Assembly (NCBI RefSeq): GCF_003700275.1
Contig: NZ_RBRE01000068.1
Span: forward strand, 1 to 64,000
Source of the DNA: Pseudomonas cichorii
GTDB lineage: Bacteria; Pseudomonadota; Gammaproteobacteria; Pseudomonadales; Pseudomonadaceae
Reading direction: 5' to 3'
Length of the DNA stretch: 64,000 nucleotides
The notes below the pieces were generated by a model, which was not told the origin of the DNA, did not search any database, and saw only the letters and a list, made by a program, of their open reading frames with translations. Numbering within the stretch: position 1 is the first letter of the stretch; each line of letters begins with the position of its first letter. Below are positions 1-8,374 of this stretch, one piece after another. The position numbers and the translations under genes are program-made.

Positions 1-126
1 GGTCATTAGACCAGCTCAGGAACTTGTTTGTATAAAAATTGACGAAAGCATCATTTTGCCATTACTGTGCCGCCTCAGGCAGCGTCATGCTTAGCCAACG
101 GATTGAATTTTCAAGGGAATGTTTGC

Positions 127-1527
127 ATGCACGGTGCGCTGCTTCGTACGGGTAAAAGTGACGAATTCATCGCCGTGGGCGAAACCGGGCAACCCGTCTA
201 CAAAGCCGCCCTGCAGTTGATAGCCGCCCTCACCCGCAAAGATCCCGCACTTGTCAGATTCCTTGCCGTGCCAAAAAGCAACGAGCAAGGCAGCGTCATC
301 GACTGGTACAGTCCGGTTCCCGGCGATGTAGTGCCCTGGAGCTCGGCGAGCGAAGACGAACGCGAAGACGCCAGGATTCAACTGATCCGTTTCAAGGACG
401 CCATCGCCGACATGAGTCAGGCGCTGGTGCAAGCTGGCAACAAAGGCGGCCAGAGCGACCAGATCATCTTTGGCAAGCTGCTGGGCCTGGTGCCCCATGC
501 ACCATCCGAAAGTTATCTGTATCTGGTCCAGACCAGTCGCACAAATGCCGATGGCCAAACCGAACACTACAACCAGCCGGTATTGAGCTTCTGGGGCTTC
601 GTGCAACACGAAGGCGATCGTCATCGTGATCCGTTGTACTTCCTGACCCCACGACCAGCGCGCCCTGAGCCTTTGCTGACGCCGACACCCGCTGCGAGCC
701 CTGCCGCCGTGCCGCCGGTCGCTACGCCGGATATTCTGGTCCGCCCCTGGTGGCGCCGTTTCTGGTGGCTGTGGCCGTTGCTGCTGTTGTTGCTCGCGCT
801 GCTACTGTTCGGTCTGCTGCGCGGTTGCGTCCCGGGCGCTACGCTGCCTGTCGTCAATCTGACACCTCCTGCCATCGACATGTCTACGGCAACTCCTGAC
901 ATCCGTCTGGACAATCCGCCTGTGGACAGTGTCATCGCCAGCGATACGACACTGCCCGTCACCGAAGGATCTGCAGTCGCTGACCAGCAGCCGCAAGTAC
1001 CGACCGAACAGCCCGTCCCGGCGACACCTCCAGCAGCACCAGAGGCCCAAGCGCCCGCCAACGAACCGGTTGCGACCGAACCTACACCGCCAGCGCCTCC
1101 TGAACTGCCGGCAGAGCAGCCGACAGCCAATACCCAGACACCGCAAACCGGTACTCCTGGCGAGCCCTTGAATATTCCCCCGGGCAGCGCCGAAGGTCCG
1201 GCAGAGTTCCTCAACGGTAATTACCGCGCGGGAGCCGGCATCATGGATGCCAAAACTTCCAAGCCATTGCGCCTTGAATATGCCTTCGAGAAGGGCAATG
1301 GCAACGTCACCATCCGCCGTCCTGATGGCGTGTCCTGCACCGGCCCGGTCAATGCTGCGATGAATGGCGGCAATCTGGGCATCAATAGCCAGGATCAAGC
1401 CAACTGCACCGACGGCAGCCGCTACGACATGCCCCAGGTGTCCTGCAAGCCAGGAGCCCAAAGCATCGCCGATTGCCAGGGCAATTACGGCAACACCCAA
1501 TTTCCCATGTCCATGCGGCGCGAATAA
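127..1527 (+). CDS. srfA: SrfA family protein, first gene of srfABC locus
   Basis: 466 aa. An upstream GTG at 67 is in frame, but the ATG at 127 is preceded by AAGGGA at suitable distance. From there the protein begins MHGALLRTG and continues DEFIAVGETGQPVY, which resembles the conserved SrfA amino terminus. A soluble N-terminal domain of about 200 residues is followed by one very hydrophobic membrane segment (about residues 211-232, flanked by Trp and Arg). Then comes a long Pro/Ala/Thr-rich linker (about 240-370) and a small C-terminal domain with four Cys. The layout suggests a cytoplasmic head and a periplasmic tail. In enterobacteria srfA is an SsrB-regulated gene of unknown biochemical role. 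The next gene, srfB, starts 12 bp downstream. Confidence 0.85.
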   Translation: MHGALLRTGKSDEFIAVGETGQPVYKAALQLIAALTRKDPALVRFLAVPKSNEQGSVIDWYSPVPGDVVPWSSASEDEREDARIQLIRFKDAIADMSQALVQAGNKGGQSDQIIFGKLLGLVPHAPSESYLYLVQTSRTNADGQTEHYNQPVLSFWGFVQHEGDRHRDPLYFLTPRPARPEPLLTPTPAASPAAVPPVATPDILVRPWWRRFWWLWPLLLLLLALLLFGLLRGCVPGATLPVVNLTPPAIDMSTATPDIRLDNPPVDSVIASDTTLPVTEGSAVADQQPQVPTEQPVPATPPAAPEAQAPANEPVATEPTPPAPPELPAEQPTANTQTPQTGTPGEPLNIPPGSAEGPAEFLNGNYRAGAGIMDAKTSKPLRLEYAFEKGNGNVTIRRPDGVSCTGPVNAAMNGGNLGINSQDQANCTDGSRYDMPQVSCKPGAQSIADCQGNYGNTQFPMSMRRE

Positions 1528-1538
1528 AGGCTGTACCC

Positions 1539-4500
1539 ATGCTGCCAGAACTTACGCAATTTGAAGAAACCGTCCACTTGATCAATGACAGCGGGCTCCA
1601 GTTCATGGACTTCGCCGTCAAACTTGATCTGCGTAACGAGCCCGCCGGGCGCTTTGCCAGGATGGGTAACACACTGATCGCACGCCTGCTGCAGAATCAG
1701 GAAAGCAAACAGTATTTCCATTTCGGGCCAGTGGGCACAGCCAGCCAGTCTGGCGAGCGACTGGCGCAGTCACAGGCCCAGGAACGTCTGGTCAGCGAAG
1801 TCGACGACGAAGACCTGACCTTGAGCATGCAGACCAGCCTCAGGCTGCTGGATGGATTGTGGCTGCCCGTACCCTTCTTTCGCTTCCTGCCGCCAGAGCG
1901 TTACGACGAAGGCCCGACCAACTGGGCCAGAGTACGTCTGGTCGAACTGGAACAGGCCGATGTAGACGGCAATACCCATCGCCTGACACTGGCATTCGAC
2001 ACCCGTGCAATGGCATCGGCCGCCGGCATGCAGTACCTGGCCCCAACCCGGGACGATATCAATGCCGGTTCGTCTTTCCGCCTGGCTTGCCATGCTCGCC
2101 AGAGCCGCTGGTTTCTGGACCAGAAGTGGGTTCAGGACTGGCTTACGGAAATCTATCGCGAAGGCAACAAGCACCGCCCCAGCGAAGATCTCGACGAAGA
2201 ACTGCTTGAGCAGCGCCACATTGGTCATTACCTGAACCTGCTGAGCCTCATGGCCCGGCCGATTCCAGAGCAACGCACCAGTGAGCCTGCACGCATCGAA
2301 GTGCCGGAAGTCAAGCTCACCGCCAATGGCGTCGACTCCATCGATCCGCCAATTCCGGTGGATCTGGTACTGGACGTCGGCAACTCGCGCACCTGTGGCA
2401 TCCTGATCGAGAATCACGGCCAGTCCGGCGACGGGATGAAGCACAACTACATCCTGCAGATCCGTGATCTCGTACGCCCGGAACGGGTTTACAACCAGCC
2501 GTTTGAAAGTCGGGTGGAGTTTTCCCAGGCTGCTTTCGGCAAGGAAAATTTCTCGGTACAGAGCGGGCGCCATGATGCGTTCCAGTGGCCGACCATCGCC
2601 CGCGTCGGTGTCGAGGCCGGGCGTTTGTCCGCGCGGCGCCGTGGCACTGAAGGTTCTACCGGCCTGTCCAGCCCCAAGCGTTATCTATGGGATGAAAACG
2701 CCTATACGCACGGCTGGCGCTTCAACAATTCCTACGTGCAGACCGACAGTGAACCCAAGGCCACTGCCGCACCCTTCTCGCACAAGATCACCAAGCTCGG
2801 CCAGGCATTCTACAAGCTCAAGAACGAGGACGATCGCCTCCCGGCCTTCTCCCCGCAATATTCGCGCAGCTCGTTGATGACCTTCATGCTCGCCGAGGTA
2901 TTGACCCAGGCCTTGTCGCAAATGAACAGCCCGGCCCAGCGTACCCGCATGGGCCACACGCCCAGCATTTCCCTCACCGTGCCGCCAGGCATGCCGCAAG
3001 TCGAGCGCAGCCTGCTCAATGACCGCTTGCTGCAAGCCTTGGCGCTGGTCTGGAAATGCATGGGCTGGCACGACGGCGACCTCGACCCGAGCAAGGCCAA
3101 GGGCATGAACTCGCCTGTCCCGGCACCACGTGTGCCCTTGCCACGGGTAAAAGTGGAATGGGATGAAGCCACCTGCGGCCAGTTGGTTTACCTGTACACC
3201 GAAATCCGCGAAAACTTTGCCGGCCATGCGCAAGAGTTCTTCGACACCCTGGCACGTCCCGACAAGATCGACCGTGAGCAAATCACGCTGGCCAGCATCG
3301 ACATCGGCGGCGGCACCACGGATCTGGTAATCACCGATTACGCACTGGAGCGCGGTGCCGAACAGGCGAGCGGCAGTAACGTTTCGATCATTCCCGAACA
3401 GCGATTCCGCGACAGCTTCAAGGTTGCCGGGGATGACATTCTGCTGGATATCATTCAGCGCTTCGTAATACCTCCGCTGGAGCAGGCACTGAAAGACTTT
3501 GGCGTGATATCTCCGCGCTCTCTGCTTTCGCGCCTGTGCGGCGATGAAAGCACCAGTGCCCAGGACGCCATCCTGCGCCAGCAACTGAACCTGCAAGTCT
3601 TCGTGCCCCTGGGCCTGCGCCTGCTCAAGGATTACGAGACATACGACCCGGAACTGCCAAGCCCGGTGCATGACTACAGCTTCACCGAGCTTCTGGAAAA
3701 AGACGCGATCAGCGAACGCATCCGCGAATACGTGGCCGGTGGCGTACGCCGCATCGACGGTGGTCGCGATGGTTTCGATATCGGTCAGGTGATGTTACGC
3801 ATCGACTTGCCAGCCATTCATCAGGCCTTCCTCAAAGGCCAGATCAACCTGATCAAGATTCTCGATGCGCTGTGCGAGGTGGTATTCCAGTACCCTTGCG
3901 ACGCATTGCTACTGACCGGCCGCCCATCGCGGCTGCCGGGAGTGCAGGCTTACATCCGCCGCAAGGTGCCATTGCCGCCGGGACGCATCGTGCCCATGAA
4001 CGGTTATCGCACCGGTGGCTGGTACCCCTTCCACCGCAATGGCCAGATCGACGACCCCAAGAGCACGGCGGCCGTTGGCGCCATGCTGTGTCTGCTCAGC
4101 GAGCAGCGCAAGGTGTCGAACTTCTACTTCAGCGTTGGCCGTCTCAAGCCGTACTCGACCATGCGTCATATCGGCAAACTGGATGAGAACAACCTCGTCA
4201 TCGATCACGACATGCTGTACCGGGACGTGATCAAGAGTGATGCCCAGGGCAACGAGTTCCTGCAATTGCACGAACCCCAGCTCGACGGACCACAACTGCG
4301 GGTGCTGGGCAAGACCCGCCTGGGTTATCGCCAACTGAACGCCGAGCGCTGGGTAGCGGCGCCGCTGTACCTGATCGAACTCACCGAGCGTGGCACTCGC
4401 AAACTGGTCGGCAAACCGACGACCGACGGCAAGGAAGCCTGCCTGCTGTTGCGTTTTCGCGTTGAAAGCGCCGACGCAGACCGTAGCGACGCCGACATCA

Positions 4501-4658
4501 TCGCCGAGACACTGGTGATCGACGACAACATCGAAAGCAACGTCCAGGATCAATCCTTCGACCGCAAGGACGTGAGGCTGCAGCTCTACACCATGTTGAG
4601 TGCTGAAGGCGGTGCCTCCAACTATTGGCTCGACAGCGGGAGCGTGAGTCCGAAATGA
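1539..4658 (+). CDS. srfB: SrfB, actin/Hsp70-fold putative ATPase
   Basis: 1039 aa, starting at ATG 1539 with AAAGG 8 bp upstream; an in-frame upstream ATG would overlap srfA. Two nucleotide-binding signatures of the actin/Hsp70 superfamily are visible: LDVGNSRTCG (phosphate-1 loop, Asp279) and DIGGGTTD (phosphate-2, from Asp588). A late LTGRPSRLPG around residue 792 fits the adenosine-binding motif. This is the hallmark layout of the SrfB family. No signal peptide or membrane segment is seen, so it is probably cytoplasmic. The stop overlaps the srfC start by ATGA, implying translational coupling and a joint complex. ATPase activity is inferred from the motifs; the biological role is unknown. 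Confidence 0.88.
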   Translation: MLPELTQFEETVHLINDSGLQFMDFAVKLDLRNEPAGRFARMGNTLIARLLQNQESKQYFHFGPVGTASQSGERLAQSQAQERLVSEVDDEDLTLSMQTSLRLLDGLWLPVPFFRFLPPERYDEGPTNWARVRLVELEQADVDGNTHRLTLAFDTRAMASAAGMQYLAPTRDDINAGSSFRLACHARQSRWFLDQKWVQDWLTEIYREGNKHRPSEDLDEELLEQRHIGHYLNLLSLMARPIPEQRTSEPARIEVPEVKLTANGVDSIDPPIPVDLVLDVGNSRTCGILIENHGQSGDGMKHNYILQIRDLVRPERVYNQPFESRVEFSQAAFGKENFSVQSGRHDAFQWPTIARVGVEAGRLSARRRGTEGSTGLSSPKRYLWDENAYTHGWRFNNSYVQTDSEPKATAAPFSHKITKLGQAFYKLKNEDDRLPAFSPQYSRSSLMTFMLAEVLTQALSQMNSPAQRTRMGHTPSISLTVPPGMPQVERSLLNDRLLQALALVWKCMGWHDGDLDPSKAKGMNSPVPAPRVPLPRVKVEWDEATCGQLVYLYTEIRENFAGHAQEFFDTLARPDKIDREQITLASIDIGGGTTDLVITDYALERGAEQASGSNVSIIPEQRFRDSFKVAGDDILLDIIQRFVIPPLEQALKDFGVISPRSLLSRLCGDESTSAQDAILRQQLNLQVFVPLGLRLLKDYETYDPELPSPVHDYSFTELLEKDAISERIREYVAGGVRRIDGGRDGFDIGQVMLRIDLPAIHQAFLKGQINLIKILDALCEVVFQYPCDALLLTGRPSRLPGVQAYIRRKVPLPPGRIVPMNGYRTGGWYPFHRNGQIDDPKSTAAVGAMLCLLSEQRKVSNFYFSVGRLKPYSTMRHIGKLDENNLVIDHDMLYRDVIKSDAQGNEFLQLHEPQLDGPQLRVLGKTRLGYRQLNAERWVAAPLYLIELTERGTRKLVGKPTTDGKEACLLLRFRVESADADRSDADIIAETLVIDDNIESNVQDQSFDRKDVRLQLYTMLSAEGGASNYWLDSGSVSPK

Positions 4659-7345
4659 CTACTCTGACCACCGAACAGATTCAACTCGCCTATGCGTGGA
4701 CATCCGTGCACAAAGGCGCCGGCCTGGCCCTGGACTGGGTGGCCGAAGTCGCCGAAAAAGTCGAGGAAGTGGCGAACAAGGCCGACATCCTCAGCCGTGA
4801 CCTGTACCGCGCCCGCAATCTGGCCCGCAGCCTCGGCCGGGTTTCCAAAACGCCCATGGGCATTGGTTTCTTCGGCTTGTCCCAGGCGGGCAAGAGCTAC
4901 CTGATTTCAGCGCTGGCCGCCGACGATAAAGGCCAGTTGCTGACCCAGTTCGGCACTCAGCCGCTGGACTTCATCAAGCACGTCAACCCGGTGGGAGGCG
5001 GCAAGGAAGCCACGGGGCTGGTGACACGTTTCACGCGCCGTGCCGAGCCCAGCCAGGACCCACAGTTTCCGGTGGAGTTGCGCCTGTTCCGTGAGGTCGA
5101 GATCGCCATTATCCTGGCCAACGCCTGGTTCGAGGACTTCGACCATCAGCGCCTGAACAGCCAGATCACCAATGCACAGATCGACGCCCAACTGCAACGC
5201 TTTGAAGAGCACTCGGCGTCTGCCGCGACTCCAGGCGTCAACAGTGATGATGTGGTCTTGCTGTGGGATTACCTCGAGCACAACTATCCCAACGCCGTAC
5301 GTCCACTGAATGCACGCTACTGGCCGCGGGTGGTCAAGCTGGCACCGCGACTGTCGGTCCGTGAACGCGCTCAATTGTTCTCCCTGCTGTGGGGCGGCAT
5401 CGGCAAGATGACCGAGACCTACGAACAACTGGCGACCGCCCTGCACCGCCTCGGCCTCGCCGAAACGGTCTTCGCGCCCCTGACTGCACTGGTCAGCCAG
5501 CGTGACGGGCAGATGGTGCAGACCAACAGCATCATCAACGTGGACATTCTCAGCCGCCTGGGTGGTAGCGCCGATAGCGCACTGGAAGTGCGCCCGGCCA
5601 GTGAAGGCAACCTGCACGCGCCAGTATCGGTCGGCAGAGCCGAACTGGCAGCCCTCACCAACGAGCTGATTTTCCGTCTCGACAATGAACCGGCCAACGC
5701 TATCGTCAACAGCGTCGACCTGCTGGATTTCCCTGGCTATCGCAGTCGCCAGAAGCTGATGAGCATCGACGAAGCCAGCGAAGTGGACAGCAATGGCGCG
5801 ACCAATAATCCGGTTGCCAAGTTGTTGCTGCGCGGCAAGGTCGCCTACCTGTTCGAGCGCTACACCGATGAGCAGGAAATGAATGCGCTGGTCATGTGTA
5901 CCAGCAGCTTCAAGCAGAGCGAAGTGGTCAGCGTAGGCCCGGTACTCAAAAGCTGGATCGACAAGACCCAGGGCAGCAGTGCACAAGAGCGGGACGGTCG
6001 CAACGGGTTGATCTGGGCGCTGACCATGTGCGACGGCTTCATCGGCGGCGCGCTCAACGGCGAGATCGTGCAGTTCCCGGAATCCTGCGACAACATGCTC
6101 AAGCTGACCATGATCGAACGCTTCGGCAACGAAGACTGGATGAAACAGTGGGGCAGCACGCCGTTCAAGAATACCTATCTGGTGCGCAAGCCACGCTTCA
6201 AGACCAACTTCATCGATCTGAATGAAAATGGTCAAGAGGACAACCTCAACAAGCAGTCAGAGCCGGCCCTGGAAGCCTTGAAACAGGCGTTCAGCAATAG
6301 CGAACTGGTCAAGCGCCATGTCGCCGAGCCGCAGGATGCCTGGCAGGCGATGATGCAGCTCAACGATGGTGGCATGAACCGTTTCAGTTCGGCTTTCACG
6401 CCGGTAGCCAATATCGACTTCAAGCTGGGCCGTATCAGGCAGCAACTGGACGACTTGATGGTGCAGTTGCTGCCACTGCTGGAGGAGTATTACGAAGCCG
6501 GTGGCGAAGACGAACGGGCCAAGAAAAAAGCCATCGCCAACCTGATCGTCCGCCCTTTCGCGACCACCAAGAACGGTAAGCACGTGCTGGGGGAATTGCT
6601 CGCCTATATGGCAGTACCGGAAGAGCAACTGCGCGATCTGTACCTGAACGGCGACTTCGACAGCCCGGCAACGGAAGCCACCGAAGCGGCACCGGCCAGC
6701 CAGGAACCGGAAGTGGAATATGACATTTTCGGCGAGGCCGTCGCTCCAGTTGCGGATGCGCCACCTGTAGCCGTGGCAGTTCCGCAATACCAGAGCCATG
6801 AGCACCGTTTTGCCCGGGCGGCGTTCAACCTGTGGGCAACACATTTGCGCGGCCTCAGCCGTCGCCAACACTTGTTGGACATGCTGGAGCTGCCCGCCGA
6901 AGCGATTGCCTTGCTGGTCAAGGAACTGGTGGTCTGCGCAGAACGCCTGGACCTGCCATTGCAACTCAGCCAGGCCCTGCTCAAGCGCGCCCAGAGCGGT
7001 GTGCGCCGGGAAAGTCTGGTTCAGCGCCAGGTGCTGACCGCGCAATTGCTGCTCAATGACTTCGCAGCCTGGTTCGGTCATACCGCAGAGCCTGCCAGTC
7101 AGCGGCCGACAGGCCTGCTGGGTGCCAAACAGCCGCTGTTCTCTTTCTACCAGCAGGAAATGCCAGGGCGCTTCCCGCTGCTGGCTCCGCAAGCCGACGA
7201 CCAGAGCGTGATTTTTGCCAACGACTGGATTTCCGGCATTGCCATCCACACCCAGAACAACGTGGGCCATCGCAAGGGCAAAGAAATCACGCCCGAGCAG
7301 AACGAGGCCCTGGGCCGCGTCATCCAGGCCTTCAAAGCGAGATAA
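4655..7345 (+). CDS. srfC: SrfC, large P-loop GTPase-like effector/virulence factor
   Basis: 896 aa. The start is fixed by the 4-bp ATGA overlap with srfB. A P-loop, GLSQAGKS, lies at residues 74-81. A G3-type DFPG lies at 358-361 inside VDLLDFPGYRSR, and TMCD at 457-460 could serve as a degenerate G4 motif. The order and the long spacing fit the SrfC (Virul_Fac) family, a divergent translation-factor-class GTPase with a large insertion between G1 and G3. The C-terminal 400 residues are helical with an acidic/Pro-Ala linker near 675-710. No export signal is seen. The protein probably works with SrfB in the cytoplasm. GTP rather than ATP binding is inferred from the DxxG. Confidence 0.87.
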   Translation: MTTLTTEQIQLAYAWTSVHKGAGLALDWVAEVAEKVEEVANKADILSRDLYRARNLARSLGRVSKTPMGIGFFGLSQAGKSYLISALAADDKGQLLTQFGTQPLDFIKHVNPVGGGKEATGLVTRFTRRAEPSQDPQFPVELRLFREVEIAIILANAWFEDFDHQRLNSQITNAQIDAQLQRFEEHSASAATPGVNSDDVVLLWDYLEHNYPNAVRPLNARYWPRVVKLAPRLSVRERAQLFSLLWGGIGKMTETYEQLATALHRLGLAETVFAPLTALVSQRDGQMVQTNSIINVDILSRLGGSADSALEVRPASEGNLHAPVSVGRAELAALTNELIFRLDNEPANAIVNSVDLLDFPGYRSRQKLMSIDEASEVDSNGATNNPVAKLLLRGKVAYLFERYTDEQEMNALVMCTSSFKQSEVVSVGPVLKSWIDKTQGSSAQERDGRNGLIWALTMCDGFIGGALNGEIVQFPESCDNMLKLTMIERFGNEDWMKQWGSTPFKNTYLVRKPRFKTNFIDLNENGQEDNLNKQSEPALEALKQAFSNSELVKRHVAEPQDAWQAMMQLNDGGMNRFSSAFTPVANIDFKLGRIRQQLDDLMVQLLPLLEEYYEAGGEDERAKKKAIANLIVRPFATTKNGKHVLGELLAYMAVPEEQLRDLYLNGDFDSPATEATEAAPASQEPEVEYDIFGEAVAPVADAPPVAVAVPQYQSHEHRFARAAFNLWATHLRGLSRRQHLLDMLELPAEAIALLVKELVVCAERLDLPLQLSQALLKRAQSGVRRESLVQRQVLTAQLLLNDFAAWFGHTAEPASQRPTGLLGAKQPLFSFYQQEMPGRFPLLAPQADDQSVIFANDWISGIAIHTQNNVGHRKGKEITPEQNEALGRVIQAFKAR

Positions 7346-7348
7346 TTC

Positions 7349-8374
7349 ATGTCCATCACGATCAAGCTTTCTCCACTGGCCACGCCCGTTCCCGGGCACG
7401 CCTTTCTTCAGGTCCGTGGCTGGGAACATGATGCTGGCAATCTGGAGTTCGCCATCCAGCGCAATCAGGATGACCACTACCTGCAACACGACCGGCAATG
7501 GGGTAATGCACCCTGCTGGTTCGCCCAGCATTTCGTGGAAGATGCTGATGGCGACTCGATCAGCTATCAGGTAGGGCCGGAAATCGTCGATCCACTGCTG
7601 TTGAGTTCGGCCACCGGCATGTTCAATTTCCGCCTGCGCAGCCCGGACGGCAGCGCCGAAGATGAGAACCCCATGCGCCTTGCTGCCGGGCTGAACTCAT
7701 CCCTGGCGGGCAGTTCGACGGGCGCTGGGGCCGCAGAAAGCACGGTCAGCCTGACGCCACCTCCAGCGGCACCCGAGCCGCTTATCGAACCTGTCGAAGC
7801 GCCACCCGCTGAACCTGAGCCGCAGCCAGAACCTGTCGTCGAGCAAGCTCCACCGGCACAACCAGCAGCAGCCAAAAGCCGCACGGGGCTGCTGCTGCTC
7901 GGCATTGTGCTGTTGCTGGCTATCGCGGCAGGTCTGTGGTTCTGGCTAAAGCAGCCAAAAGCCCCGGAACCTGTTGCAGCACCGGTTCCAGCAGCGCCTG
8001 TCGCTGCCCCCGCTGCGCCCGTGAGCGCAGCGCCCTGCAGCGTTGAAGCCCTGAGCAGCGAGACTGAACTGAACTTCGTCCAGGGTTGTATCAAGCAATC
8101 ACCGGACAGCGCCGCGCTGCTCAAGGTCATCGAGCTGGCCAAGGCCAACAAGCAGTGCGGTGTAGCTCAGCGGCTGTACGCCAACCGCGCCCAGGCTGGC
8201 AATGTCGAAGTCGCCCAGGCCTATGCCCGCGAATATGACCCCAAGTACCTGCAACCCAGCGCCTGCTTCACCACCGCCGACAACGCTACCGCGGTCTACT
8301 GGTATGAAACCATTCTCAGCTATCAGGCTGACAACGCCGAAGCGGCGCAGCGTCTGAAGGAGCTCAAGCCGTGA
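7349..8374 (+). CDS. Single-pass membrane protein of srf locus, unknown function
   Basis: 341 aa, starting 3 bp after srfC. Residues 1-110 form a compact domain (GHAFLQVRGWEHDAGNLEF near the start) with no family I can name. A Pro/Glu/Ala-rich linker of about 60 residues follows. One membrane helix (TGLLLLGIVLLLAIAAGLWF, about 178-197) and a second Pro/Ala linker lead to a C-terminal domain with five Cys and TPR/Sel1-like helices (AAQRLKELKP at the end). The domain order of head, linker, membrane helix and periplasmic domain mirrors SrfA, so the two may sit side by side in the membrane. Its stop overlaps the next start (GTGA). Confidence 0.7.
   Translation: MSITIKLSPLATPVPGHAFLQVRGWEHDAGNLEFAIQRNQDDHYLQHDRQWGNAPCWFAQHFVEDADGDSISYQVGPEIVDPLLLSSATGMFNFRLRSPDGSAEDENPMRLAAGLNSSLAGSSTGAGAAESTVSLTPPPAAPEPLIEPVEAPPAEPEPQPEPVVEQAPPAQPAAAKSRTGLLLLGIVLLLAIAAGLWFWLKQPKAPEPVAAPVPAAPVAAPAAPVSAAPCSVEALSSETELNFVQGCIKQSPDSAALLKVIELAKANKQCGVAQRLYANRAQAGNVEVAQAYAREYDPKYLQPSACFTTADNATAVYWYETILSYQADNAEAAQRLKELKP

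Noticed and set aside
1..126. Promoter of the srf operon (TTGTTT ... TATAAAAA-like)
   Set aside because: Spacing between the AT-rich boxes is too short to support a sigma-70 promoter; upstream sequence is cut by the window edge.
621..1214. Long Gly/Ser/Ala-rich minus-strand ORF inside srfA
   Set aside because: Antisense shadow of the Pro/Ala linker and high GC third positions; no start signal.
4907..6235. 442-codon minus-strand ORF inside srfC
   Set aside because: Antisense of a strongly supported gene; His/Gln/Val-rich composition is typical of GC-rich shadow frames.
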